From an uncultured Draconibacterium sp. (GTDB taxonomy: Bacteria; Bacteroidota; Bacteroidia; Bacteroidales; Prolixibacteraceae), in assembly GCF_963677155.1 (NCBI RefSeq), contig NZ_OY781884.1:4460501-4524500 (forward strand): a stretch of 64,000 nt of DNA. The letters run 5' to 3'. Within the stretch, counting starts at the first letter, position 1. The number at the start of each line of letters is the position of its first letter. The position numbers and the translations under genes were made by a program. The notes under the pieces were generated by a model. It did no database searches. It was not told the DNA's origin and saw only the letters and a program-made list of their open reading frames with translations. Shown piece by piece: positions 9,015 through 17,075 of this stretch.

Positions 9015-10115
9015 ATGGCTTTAAAATGTGGTATTGTTGGTTTGCCAAACGTCGGAAAATCAACATTGTTTAATTGTTTGTCGAGTGCAAAAGCACAATC
9101 AGCAAATTTCCCTTTTTGTACAATCGAACCCAATCTTGGGGTGATAACTGTACCCGATGACAGATTAACAAAATTGGAGGAATTGGTAAAACCGCAACGC
9201 GTGGTTCCAACAACGGTTGAAATTGTAGATATCGCCGGGTTGGTTCGAGGAGCAAGTAAAGGAGAAGGTTTGGGGAATAAATTCCTGGGTAATATTCGCG
9301 AAACCGATGCAATTATTCACGTTCTGCGTTGTTTCGAAAACGAAAATATTACGCACGTTGATGAAACTATTGATCCGGTGCGCGATAAGGAAACTATTGA
9401 TATTGAACTTCAGTTGAAAGATTTGGAGACTGTTGAAAGCCGTATTACTAAAGTTGAAAAACAGGCACGTACCGGAAACGATCCCGAAGCCAAACGTATG
9501 TACCGTATTCTGTCGAAATACAAAGAGGTGTTGATGGAAGGAAAATCGGCACGTACTGTTGAGGTTGACCCATCGGATGCAGCAGCTGTAAAAGGTCTTG
9601 AATTGCTGACAAATAAACCGATTCTATATGTTTGTAATGTTGACGAGCCTGCTGTAATTAAAGGAAATGCCCACGTTGAAGCCGTAAAAGAAGCCATAAA
9701 AGATGAGAATTCGGAAATGCTGATGATTGCAGCAGCAACAGAAGCCGATATTGCCGAACTGGATGATTTTGAGGAGCGCCAGATGTTTTTGGATGACCTT
9801 GGATTGAAGGAAGCCGGTGTAAGCAAACTGATTAAATCTGCCTATAAATTGCTTCAGTTGGAAACGTATTTTACCGCTGGAGTAAAAGAAGTGCGTGCAT
9901 GGACTTACCATAAAGGAAGCAAAGCACCACAGGCTGCGGGTGTCATCCACTCTGATTTCGAAAAAGGATTTATTCGTGCCGAGGTGATTAAATACAACGA
10001 CTTTATAACTTTAGGATCGGAGCTGGCCTGTAAAGAAGCCGGAAAAATGTCGATTGAAGGAAAAGAGTATGTTGTAACCGATGGCGATATAATGCACTTC
10101 AGGTTTAATGTTTAA
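9015..10115 (+). CDS. ychF: Redox-responsive ATPase YchF (Obg-family)
   Basis: A 366-residue universal Obg-family P-loop protein that binds ribosomes and prefers ATP over GTP. G1 is GLPNVGKST (residues 9-17). The G3-type segment DIAGLVRGASKGEGLG is intact, and the G4 position reads NVDE rather than NKxD, the change that gives ATP specificity. A coiled-coil insertion spans about 125-200 and the C-terminal TGS domain follows (from about 280, AWTYHKGSKAPQAAGVIH). Full length. Monocistronic, with a promoter box upstream and a strong terminator downstream. Confidence 0.97.
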   Translation: MALKCGIVGLPNVGKSTLFNCLSSAKAQSANFPFCTIEPNLGVITVPDDRLTKLEELVKPQRVVPTTVEIVDIAGLVRGASKGEGLGNKFLGNIRETDAIIHVLRCFENENITHVDETIDPVRDKETIDIELQLKDLETVESRITKVEKQARTGNDPEAKRMYRILSKYKEVLMEGKSARTVEVDPSDAAAVKGLELLTNKPILYVCNVDEPAVIKGNAHVEAVKEAIKDENSEMLMIAAATEADIAELDDFEERQMFLDDLGLKEAGVSKLIKSAYKLLQLETYFTAGVKEVRAWTYHKGSKAPQAAGVIHSDFEKGFIRAEVIKYNDFITLGSELACKEAGKMSIEGKEYVVTDGDIMHFRFNV

Positions 10116-10149
10116 AAGATCCTGAAACCAGTCGTGAAGTGTCCAAAAA

Positions 10150-10189
10150 AATAAAAGGCGTGAAAGAGTATTCTTTCACGCCTTTTATT
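10150..10189. terminator. Bidirectional intrinsic terminator after ychF
   Basis: Perfect 18-base arms (10150-10167 and 10172-10189) around GTAT, with A and T runs at the ends. It lies between the ends of convergent ychF and yajC and can stop both. Confidence 0.85.
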
Positions 10190-10222
10190 GTATCCTCCTT
10201 TTTAAGAAGGTAAAAGCACCGT

Positions 10223-10546
10223 TTACTTTTGTGGTTGAACGTCGCTCATATCTTTTACAATACCGTTTTTGTCAACTTTAATTACAACATCTTTCGAAAT
10301 TTCGAGTTGTATTACTGTTTCCTCAATCTTTATTACTTTTCCGTAAATTCCACCGGTTGTAACTACTTTGTCGCCTTTTTGTAAGCTTTCGCGAAACTTA
10401 CGGGTTTCTTTCTGGCGTTTTACCTGAGGGCGAATCATAAAAAAGTAAAAAACTACGATGATCAGCAATAGTGGTAAAAAGCTCATTAAAGGGTTGGCAT
10501 CACTACCTTCTTGTGGCTGCATCATTAATAAAATAGAATTCAACAT
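10223..10546 (-). CDS. yajC: Sec translocase accessory subunit YajC
   Basis: A 107-residue membrane protein of the SecDF-YajC complex, which assists export through SecYEG. One transmembrane helix (about residues 20-38, LPLLLIIVVFYFFMI) is followed by the diagnostic RPQVKRQKETRKFRESLQKGDKVVTTGGIYGKV stretch and a beta-rich tail. Third gene of the nusB-DUF1573-yajC operon, 11 bases after the lipoprotein gene. Normal length. Confidence 0.95.
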   Translation of the reverse strand: MLNSILLMMQPQEGSDANPLMSFLPLLLIIVVFYFFMIRPQVKRQKETRKFRESLQKGDKVVTTGGIYGKVIKIEETVIQLEISKDVVIKVDKNGIVKDMSDVQPQK

Positions 10547-10557
10547 GACTATTATTT

Positions 10558-10989
10558 TTAATATTTAATATCAATAAGTTCGTTATCAACTTGGGCAAAA
10601 ATAGCTAAATGTTTTAATTCTTTGCTATTTCCAAGCACTTCAATTGTTTTGTATTCTCTTCCAACCAACCCGGCAGTGTTAAATTCAACTTCAATTAAAG
10701 TGGTTTTTCCGGGGGGCACCGGCTGCTTGTTAAAATGTGTTGTTACACAACCACAGTCGGTTTCAAGGCTTTCAATTACAAAATCGTTATCGCCGGTATT
10801 AGTTAATACAAAAGTGTGTAATACAATTTCTCCGGCTTTTAGTTTTCCGAAATTATGAACGGCTTCATCAAACGAAATTTCGGTTGGAGCCAATTCCTTT
10901 GTCGTATGTTTCTCGGAATTACTATTGTTTTTGTTGGCTTCGCACGAAACCAAAACAATAATTAAGAATATGAAAGCCAGTTTGTGCAT
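10558..10989 (-). CDS. DUF1573 lipoprotein
   Basis: A 143-residue lipoprotein: signal peptide ending in the lipobox LVSC (Cys16), an Asn/Ser/Lys-rich linker, then one DUF1573 domain, an immunoglobulin-like fold with the family hallmark ...NTGDNDFVIESLETDCGCV and PPGKTTLIEVEF. The DCGC pair is conserved in the family. Molecular role unknown; it likely faces the periplasm or cell surface. Between nusB (5-base gap) and yajC (11-base gap), the usual Bacteroidota order. Confidence 0.88.
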   Translation of the reverse strand: MHKLAFIFLIIVLVSCEANKNNSNSEKHTTKELAPTEISFDEAVHNFGKLKAGEIVLHTFVLTNTGDNDFVIESLETDCGCVTTHFNKQPVPPGKTTLIEVEFNTAGLVGREYKTIEVLGNSKELKHLAIFAQVDNELIDIKY

Positions 10990-10994
10990 TATTC

Positions 10995-11942
10995 TTATTC
11001 GCCAATCAATCCGCGTCCTTCTTTACTTATTTTCTCGGTGCTTTTTAAATCTTTCAGCGTTTTGTCCAGAATACCGTTAATAAAATTGCGGCTCTTTTCG
11101 GTGCTGTAAAACTTCGAAAGCTCGATGTATTCATTCAACGTTACTTTTGTAGGAATAGTGGGGAAATACAGGAACTCGGTAATGGCCAGCTGCATAATTA
11201 AAATGTCCATAAAAGCAATGCGTTCCACATCCCAGTTGCGCGAGTGCTCTTTAATCAATACACGCAGTTCGTTGTGATTGATGATGGCTTTACGCAACAG
11301 GTTTTTTGTAAAGTCGCGATCTTCCTGATCTTTATACATTGGCATTAACGATTGTTCCGAATCTGAAAGTTCGTTGAAACGACGCAGCGTTTTTGAGATC
11401 ATCGAAATCACAAATTCCACATCATCGTTCCAGTAAATGCTTTGTTCTTCAAGCATCATATACAGATCTTCCGAAATAAGGATGATCTTATTAAATAGCT
11501 TTTCAACGAATTTGCGGTCGTTCAGGTACGAACGGTTGCTGTCGGCCATATATTCAGTGTATATATCCGATTCAATCATCATCAGGTACAATTCCTTAAT
11601 TAGCTCGGGATGATCTTTCCAGTTCAGTTTTTTCTGATCAAGATAAGTGTTCAGTTTGTTGTTACTACGCAACTGCTGAATTACCTGATTGGTGATAAAC
11701 TTGGTATTCGGATTCAGATCTTCGTGTGTTGGCTGATGTTTGTTTCTTCTGATTTCTATACGGCCTTCTGCATAGTCTGCAATTTCAGGTACCAGCGCCA
11801 GCAGGTAGTGGTAAAGGTCGTAAGATTTGTGGATACAAAAGAACAATTCTTTCTCGGTGTTGTTGATCGATTTCTCGTCGGTGGAGTAGTAGGCGTACAA
11901 TACTTGTAGAACCTTTGTGCGGATAATCCTTCTGCTAATCAT
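10995..11942 (-). CDS. nusB: Transcription antitermination factor NusB (long Bacteroidota form)
   Basis: NusB pairs with ribosomal protein S10 (NusE) on boxA RNA to keep polymerase going through rRNA operons. At 315 residues it is about twice the E. coli length. The NusB fold proper is the C-terminal half (from about residue 180: DFTKNLLRKAIINHNELRVLI through VTLNEYIELSKFYSTEKSRNFINGILDKTLKDL). The N-terminal half starts with the family RRIIRTKVLQVLYAYY, then a Bacteroidota-specific helical insertion. First gene of the operon, with a promoter box upstream. Confidence 0.93.
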   Translation of the reverse strand: MISRRIIRTKVLQVLYAYYSTDEKSINNTEKELFFCIHKSYDLYHYLLALVPEIADYAEGRIEIRRNKHQPTHEDLNPNTKFITNQVIQQLRSNNKLNTYLDQKKLNWKDHPELIKELYLMMIESDIYTEYMADSNRSYLNDRKFVEKLFNKIILISEDLYMMLEEQSIYWNDDVEFVISMISKTLRRFNELSDSEQSLMPMYKDQEDRDFTKNLLRKAIINHNELRVLIKEHSRNWDVERIAFMDILIMQLAITEFLYFPTIPTKVTLNEYIELSKFYSTEKSRNFINGILDKTLKDLKSTEKISKEGRGLIGE

Positions 11943-11971
11943 TTTTAATGAACTTCGTATAAATTTCGGTG

Positions 11972-11979
11972 CAAAATTA
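11972..11979 (-). promoter_or_regulatory. -7 box (TAATTTTG) before nusB
   Basis: The minus strand reads TAATTTTG 30 bases before the nusB start at 11942, matching the Bacteroidota -7 consensus. No clear -33 partner is seen. Confidence 0.45.
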
Positions 11980-12181
11980 CATCTTTTTTTGAATCGCCAT
12001 GCAGAAAAGAAAGCAAATGAAGTACGTTATTTTAATGTGAAGGAAAAGGAACGCAGATTACGCTCATTCTACTGATCTAAGCGGATAAAATAGTGATGCT
12101 TTCTATCGAAGAGAGCGTATTATTGCTAGATACATCTTATTTCCTTGTTAGTTTATGGTTCGTATATGTTCTTCAAAAAAA

Positions 12182-12211
12182 AAGAGACTGTCTTTTTTTT
12201 GACAGTCTCTT
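12182..12211 (-). terminator. Intrinsic terminator of the isochorismatase gene
   Basis: Perfect 11-base arms (12182-12192 and 12201-12211) around an 8-base loop. On the minus strand the stem is followed by a T run, as expected for the gene ending at 12220. Confidence 0.8.
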
Positions 12212-12219
12212 GAAAACCA

Positions 12220-12812
12220 CTATTTTTTTTGTAAAAACTCTTCAGTAGTAATCATTGCTTTGGTATGCAATACAAGCGTTTTCTTTGATGCTTCTAACAG
12301 CCTCAAACTTGTTGAACCGATAGCATCAGAAATTGCGATGGGCGTATAACCGTTTTCTGCGGCATCTCTGGAATGGGAGGTTACACAACCTTCGGCAAGC
12401 ATTCCCGCAATGTATATCGTTTCGGTGCCAAGTTTTTCCAGATGTTCTTGAATTGAATTTGCCCAAAATGAGGAAAATCCTTGCCTGTACGGAAGTACAA
12501 TTTCATTCTCTTTTGGTGTGGCTTCTTTTATAAATTCAACGCCTTTTGTGCCGATTTCCAATAGCTTATTATCGATAATGACAGATTGAAAGGCGTTTTT
12601 GGGTTTAAAACCTGCCATCTGCTAAAAGGGAAACCCACAGGCGAATGAATTATGGGAATATTGTTTTCTCTTGCTTTTGCCAATACCACCTTAAGGTTTT
12701 GTTTTACCTCGTTTTTGGTAACTGATTCTTTTGTGAATCCCCAAGCCTTGCCGTTTTCTGACAACAAATCTACCTGGGCTGATGTAACTAATAATACTTT
12801 TGTTGCATTCAT
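12220..12812 (-). pseudogene. Isochorismatase-family cysteine hydrolase, split by a frameshift
   Basis: Two overlapping frames together make one isochorismatase-like hydrolase of about 195 residues. The first (start ATG at 12812) reads KVLLVTSAQVDLLSENG and runs to NIPIIHSPVGFPFS. The second resumes at about 12622 with EMAGFKPKNAFQS-like sequence and carries the catalytic-region motif AEGCVTSHSRDAAENGY to the stop at 12220. A single base missing near 12625, after the Phe-Ser codons, restores one frame. It is either a real pseudogene or an assembly indel. Family members hydrolyse amides or vinyl ethers through the conserved Cys; the substrate here is unknown. It has its own terminator. Confidence 0.8.
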
Positions 12813-12906
12813 TATTCTGAATTTTTATGATTAATGATGCCACAAATATCCGTCGGTTCAGCCGCTCATAACGGTATCTTTTGATACAAAGGGGTGATTT
12901 TCTTTC

Positions 12907-13536
12907 TTAAATCAGTTCAATTCCTCTGCGGTGCAATACTACTTTTCCACTAAGTTCAAACTGTTTTAGGATGCGGGAGACCACCACGCGGGTAGTGCCT
13001 AATTCGTTGGCCAGGATTTGATGGGAAATTTCGATTAGATTGGTCGCATCTTTCTCTTTTCTGAAATTGAGGTACTCCATAATGCGTTGGTCGGTATGTT
13101 CAAAGGTTACGCTTTCAAATGTGCTTAACAGGTCATCGTAACGATTGCGAAATGTTTTGATGATATACTCGTTCCACGATTTGTACTGTTTTTGCCATTG
13201 TGTGATGTAGCGAGTGGGAATTGCTACGATGGTAGTGTTTTCAGTTGCGACCGCTTTAGACGGACTTTCGTTATTAAAAAAGCAAGCCGAAAGCGACATA
13301 ATGCAGGTTTGTCCGGGTTCTACATAATAGAGTAATATTTCTCGTTCTCCATTGGTTTGATAAACTCTTATATTTCCTTCCAAAACAATTGGGAGTACTT
13401 TTACGTATTCACCCTCACGCACGATAACATCTCCCTTTTTAAAATCTATAATCTGACTATTTTCCAACAGTTCTTCTCTGAGTTCAATTTCGTGAATAAA
13501 GTTGAGCGTCTTGAATATTTGCTGCATAGTTTGCAT
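12907..13536 (-). CDS. Crp/Fnr-family transcriptional regulator
   Basis: A 209-residue cyclic-nucleotide-type regulator. The N-terminal beta-roll domain (about 15-115, GDVIVREGEYVKVLPIVLEGNIRVYQ) is followed by a long dimer helix and a C-terminal winged helix with HQILANELGTTRVVVSRILKQFE, the recognition helix of Crp proteins. No Fnr-type iron-sulfur cysteine cluster: there are only two Cys, near residues 78 and 84. The effector is unknown. It lies between the broken hydrolase gene and a broken small membrane ORF; such regulators often control a neighbouring detoxification gene. Confidence 0.88.
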   Translation of the reverse strand: MQTMQQIFKTLNFIHEIELREELLENSQIIDFKKGDVIVREGEYVKVLPIVLEGNIRVYQTNGEREILLYYVEPGQTCIMSLSACFFNNESPSKAVATENTTIVAIPTRYITQWQKQYKSWNEYIIKTFRNRYDDLLSTFESVTFEHTDQRIMEYLNFRKEKDATNLIEISHQILANELGTTRVVVSRILKQFELSGKVVLHRRGIELI

Positions 13537-13549
13537 TTAATTATAGTTT

Positions 13550-13735
13550 TTACTTGTTGTTGGGCACAGCTGTTTTTTTTGTTAATCAGTGTTTTAATCT
13601 CTCCGAATAGTTTTTCAGTCTCGGCTTTATCTTTAAATCTTATCGGAGTTATTCTTAGTTGTAACCTGGGGCTAGATTTAACTAAAATCCGATGCCTATC
13701 AGAAAAAGTCCAACGATAATGTTTAATATATCCAT
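13550..13735 (-). pseudogene. Frameshifted small membrane-protein ORF
   Basis: An ATG at 13735 opens MDILNIIVGLFLIGIGF, a good membrane segment, then meets TAG. One extra T in the following T run would continue the reading as LVKSSPRLQLRITPIRFKDK and a coherent charged tail (AETEKLFGEIKTLINK). The tail ends in the original frame at a stop at 13550 if a second slip occurs in the later A run. The start resembles DUF3784-type small membrane proteins. Two homopolymer slips point to decay or to sequencing indels. It lies directly upstream of the Crp-family gene on the same strand. Confidence 0.35.
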
Positions 13736-13932
13736 GATTTATCTGTCTTCGTTAGTTGTTGCTAACAGCAGGTTGTCTAAAAAGTAAAATTAAGCCGATG
13801 AGATTTCAAGCTACCCAAATAATTATTTCATGGAAAGAGGGTATTCGACAGTCTTACAGTCACCTGCAATTTGCTACTTGCTGCGTTTTACTTTAATTAA
13901 AATCGAAGAAAGATTTAGTATTTCAAAGATCA

Positions 13933-14298
13933 TCACTTTTTTTGTTGTATTTGAGCTAGAACTTTGTGTCGATGAGCATCTCCCCATTTTTGAAGCTGCA
14001 TAATAATGGGAATAAGTTCTAATCCTATTTCAGTTAAAGTATAAATTACAGTATTAAGGCTATCTTTAACCTCTGTCTTTATTATTATTCCATTCATTTC
14101 CAATTCTTTTAATTCTTTGGAAAGAATTCGTGGTGAAATTCCATGACACTTCTTCATTTCGTTGAAGCGTTTGGGTTCAGATGATAAACATAGAATAAGA
14201 CGCATTTTCCATTTTCCGTTTAACACTGTTAATAAATCATTTAATGGAAGAAAGAATGTATTGCAGTCATTCATTCCCGAGCATTTTGTGCAAGCCAT
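13933..14298 (-). CDS. HxlR-family transcriptional regulator with Cys-rich N terminus
   Basis: A 121-residue winged-helix regulator. The HxlR signature is clear: LTVLNGKWKMRLILCLSSEPKRFNEMKKCHGISPRILSKELKELEMNGII. The first 12 residues hold four Cys (CTKCSGMNDC pattern plus a starting AC), placed ahead of the DNA-binding domain; in this family such N-terminal Cys can act as redox or electrophile sensors. It is divergent from a 49-residue Cys-rich peptide gene, and the two -7 boxes lie 15 bases apart, so the regulator probably controls both directions. Confidence 0.88.
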   Translation of the reverse strand: MACTKCSGMNDCNTFFLPLNDLLTVLNGKWKMRLILCLSSEPKRFNEMKKCHGISPRILSKELKELEMNGIIIKTEVKDSLNTVIYTLTEIGLELIPIIMQLQKWGDAHRHKVLAQIQQKK

Positions 14299-14342
14299 AC
14301 TGAGTTACATTAAAGTTACTAGTTACATAAAGGATACTCTTG

Positions 14343-14350
14343 CAAAGGTA
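14343..14350 (-). promoter_or_regulatory. -7 box (TACCTTTG) for the HxlR gene
   Basis: The minus strand reads TACCTTTG, 45 bases before the HxlR start. It lies back to back with the plus-strand box at 14365, giving a compact divergent control region of about 110 bases. Confidence 0.5.
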
Positions 14351-14364
14351 GCAGATTAAACGAG

Positions 14365-14372
14365 TACTTTTG
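14365..14372 (+). promoter_or_regulatory. -7 box (TACTTTTG) for the Cys-rich peptide gene
   Basis: TACTTTTG matches TAnnTTTG and is 35 bases before the ATG at 14407, a usual leader length. Its presence supports expression of the micro-ORF. Confidence 0.5.
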
Positions 14373-14406
14373 TGATGTCATCTAAAAAATAATAATACTT
14401 GAAAGA

Positions 14407-14556
14407 ATGAAAACAAAAAAATCAAAATTGCCAGAAAAGTGTGTAGATCTTAAAGCTGCTTATATTCCTGCAACAAAGTGGTGGTGTTCTTTTTGCGGAC
14501 CAACCGGAGGTAATATTTGTTATCCGGTTTGTTATTTAATTGGAAAAAAGAAATAG
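14407..14556 (+). CDS. 49-residue cysteine-rich peptide
   Basis: A short ORF with a lysine-rich N terminus (MKTKKSKLPEKC), a middle stretch DLKAAYIPATKWW, and a C-terminal core CSFCGPTGGNICYPVCY ending in LIGKKK. Five Cys in 49 residues, four of them in the last 26, with CxxC and CxxxC spacing. There is no signal peptide. I do not recognise the family. The core could bind a metal, form disulfides or be the substrate of a modifying enzyme, but no modification or export gene is adjacent. Divergent from an HxlR regulator with a Cys-rich N terminus and preceded by a promoter box. Confidence 0.6.
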   Translation: MKTKKSKLPEKCVDLKAAYIPATKWWCSFCGPTGGNICYPVCYLIGKKK

Positions 14557-14670
14557 AAACTCAAGAGTGGATTAAATTCATCTTTATACAAAGTGTATTT
14601 GACTATTTGTATTCGGACAATTTGTAGGTTCAAAATAATGAACCCAGGAAATGACAAAAAGTAAAGAAAC

Positions 14671-14787
14671 ATGAATGAAATTGTTGAAATAGTATTATTT
14701 GGGATATTGGCTGTGATTTGTTGTATATGTTTGTTTAATAAATTAATAGGTTTAGTGTTTAAAGAATTTTTTGACTCCATCGTTTAA
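14671..14787 (+). CDS. 38-residue single-span membrane peptide (possible)
   Basis: ATG at 14671 opens MNEIVEIVLFGILAVICCICLFNKLIGLVF and ends FFDSIV. It is one hydrophobic helix of about 22 residues with a CCIC group and an acidic N terminus. It follows the Cys-rich peptide gene by 114 bases on the same strand. Too short for a statistical call; the clean hydrophobic helix is the only support. It could be a small membrane regulator or toxin-like peptide, or chance. Confidence 0.3.
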   Translation: MNEIVEIVLFGILAVICCICLFNKLIGLVFKEFFDSIV

Positions 14788-15213
14788 AATTCTACCTCGG
14801 TTTTTGCAATCTAACCTATAAGCCTGGAGCTATCTCAAATTTACTCAAATACAGTGTTTTTATCTGTTGGTATATTTATACAATGGTTTTATTCCTGTTC
14901 TTGCTTCACGAAATATCCTTCCACCACAATCGATAATAATATATCAGCCTTTGTCGCTAACGGTTTGGCTATGAGCAATTGGAGAATTTAAACCCGAATT
15001 TTTCAGTTAACTCCTGACTCATATTTATATTTTCTGCTTTGCGTTATCACTTTCTCCGCAGTTGCTTATAGTCATTGTTGAGTAATGTACACTTATTCAT
15101 TTTCAATTATTATACTAGCAATGTTTGTGTTTATTTGATTTGGTCTTATTTTCCAGTCATAGGCTCCATTAGTCAACAAGACTACTGTAATATTTTGATT
15201 ATTCAATTCATTC
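14788..15213. other. Gene-free AT-rich stretch
   Basis: No convincing ORF, RNA gene or long repeat. Frames on both strands are broken by stops. It separates two small plus-strand ORFs from a minus-strand lipoprotein gene and looks like decayed accessory DNA. Confidence 0.5.
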
Positions 15214-15867
15214 TTATTCTTTCTTCAATTCAAAATTATTGTCAATTAACTCAATTTGATATTTACTATTGTAATTCTCAACTGCAATTTTATTTGATTC
15301 CAATTTAATCAAGTCAAACTTTTTATTGAGCATTATTCTAGGTTTCCCAGTACTAAATTCTATAAAAGTTAATAGTCCAGGTTTGCTTGCATAAACCCAG
15401 CTAAACAATCCAATTACTTTTGTTTTCTCAAAATCTGTCAACAACAACAAATCCGTATTTAATTGATTTTGTTCTTTTATCAAATCAGGTACTATGTAAT
15501 TATTGTCAAAACGGACCCAGCCGTCAAAATTGGTTTTTTCCCAACTCTCACCATTATCCATTTTTATCTCTATTTGATGATAATCTCCTGGGTCATTTTC
15601 GAATCCATTAAGTTGATATAAAATTATTGAGTCAGGTTTTTGATTTTGATTTAAATCAACGACAAATTCTTTGACACGATAATTTGTCAATTCGGGATTG
15701 TCTGGATTTAATCTTTCATCATGGTAAAAATCATCAATAAGTTTTGGATTTAATACAAATCCGACATCTTCAGATTTTATATCAGTGTCTTTTTTTTCTG
15801 CTTGGTGTAACTTACACGAAGTCATTATTAAAACCAATGCTAATATTTTGATAATTTCCATTTTCAT
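15214..15867 (-). CDS. Hypothetical lipoprotein
   Basis: A 217-residue protein with a lipoprotein signal (lipobox MTSC, Cys18) and a charged linker. The body contains VDLNQNQKPDSIILYQLNG (an Asp/Asn-rich turn like those of calcium-binding or FG-GAP-like repeats) and GESWEKTNFDGWVRF. I do not recognise a named family. Likely anchored in the outer membrane. Its first codon overlaps the stop of a doubtful minus-strand ORF (TAATG). It is flanked by gene-poor AT-rich DNA on both sides, so it may be an accessory gene. Confidence 0.7.
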   Translation of the reverse strand: MKMEIIKILALVLIMTSCKLHQAEKKDTDIKSEDVGFVLNPKLIDDFYHDERLNPDNPELTNYRVKEFVVDLNQNQKPDSIILYQLNGFENDPGDYHQIEIKMDNGESWEKTNFDGWVRFDNNYIVPDLIKEQNQLNTDLLLLTDFEKTKVIGLFSWVYASKPGLLTFIEFSTGKPRIMLNKKFDLIKLESNKIAVENYNSKYQIELIDNNFELKKE

Positions 15868-15879
15868 TATTTGCGGTAA

Positions 15880-16241
15880 CTACTAAACATCATCATTCTT
15901 ATTATATCGCTTGTAGCACCTGGAAAAGTAATGTTATCCCCCCAAAATGGAGATATAACAACACTTATTATACTTAGTGTCTTTTTTGTTGGTATTTCAG
16001 GGCTGGTATTCATCGGGTTGTTTCTTTTTTTGTTTAAAGTTAGCATTCTGTTTAACAAAAACAATATGGGGTCGACGAAAAGGATGGGAATACAAAGGTA
16101 AAGGCTAAAGCCCATTTGGGAGCGGGAGTTTCACTAGGCCCAGGCTTTAGCAGCGAAAACAACCTCGGCTTTAGTCTGGCATCGGCTCCCACCCTGATAC
16201 GTCATGAGGTTTCGGAAGCCGCGAGTCGCAATATAAAATAA
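15880..16241 (+). pseudogene. Possible gene relics in two overlapping frames
   Basis: One frame (15880-16101) is open without a starting ATG and reads like the end of a membrane protein: IIISLVAPGKVMLSPQNGD-type sequence, then TLIILSVFFVGISGLVFIGLFLFLF. A second frame (16056-16241) reads KVKAKAHLGAGVSLGPGFSS and continues to APTLIRHEVSEAASRNIK, is noticeably richer in G+C than its surroundings, and also lacks a start. The opposite strand offers an 82-residue ORF (15867-16115) whose stop overlaps the lipoprotein start. These readings exclude one another. I take the region as decayed coding DNA; no function is offered. Confidence 0.25.
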
Positions 16242-17075
16242 CCGAAATTGGTTGGCTCTTCCGTACGACATTTTACGATCTACTCAGAGAAAGATATGTA
16301 TGGTGGGGAGCCGGACCAGAGGTGCAAGCCCTAATAAAATTCAGATTAACTTTAAAATCTCCATCACAAACTATTGGCCCCATCATCTCAACACAATTGC
16401 TACCGAAACTCAGCAACACCACGCCCAAACCTCCACTAGCATTGGGTTTTTGCTCAAAATCGCCGACTTCTAAAACAATATCTCAGATGGTATTCGTCCT
16501 GTTTTTGAATAAAATTATTGGCAGCATATTCTATTTCAACTAATAAAATAAAGTTTGCTCCTAATTAATATCTTATTTCGATATTTAAAATGAAATCTGA
16601 TTTATTAACTAATTTTATTTCTGTATTCATAATGTTTATTGAAAGAATTATATATTTCTTTTCATAATTCGAAATAATTAATGTTTAGATAAAACACCAT
16701 CACTATTTGCTCGAATTATATAATAAGGTAATTTTATTAAGGCAGAATTAGTACGTATTTACAATAATACAATTCAATCTTAGGCAGAACTATTGTTTAT
16801 ACCATTTCTGCATAAATGCATCGTAGCACCTTGTGTAATCTTGTTCGTATCGGGGATGCGAGGTTAAACATAAAAGATGCTGCAATTATGGTTTATAATA
16901 AACTTCTGCTAATTTGATTTTCTGCTTTGCAGTAGTTTTTGCCTGAAATATTTATAACCAGAGGAGCATGAAGGAGATCTGCGGTTTGTATTCAATACCC
17001 TTCAGTACAGGAGCAGCAGGTGTTAACTTAATTCTGCAAAAATAGTGGACTACTACCTATTTGTATGGCCGTATA
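16242..17075. other. Gene-free AT-rich stretch
   Basis: About 830 bases with no supported gene. The first 100 bases are fairly G+C-rich and may continue the relic before it; the rest is very AT-rich, with stops in all frames. No tRNA, array or long inverted repeat was seen. Confidence 0.5.

Noticed and set aside
14900-15070. attC-like integron site
   Set aside because: GCTAACG and GCGTTA fragments recall cassette ends, but I could not pair core sites at proper spacing, and no integrase is near.
15867-16115. 82-residue minus-strand ORF before the lipoprotein gene
   Set aside because: Its stop overlaps the lipoprotein ATG, which hints at coupling, but composition is odd and the opposite strand reads as a better membrane segment. 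Kept only as part of the relic region.
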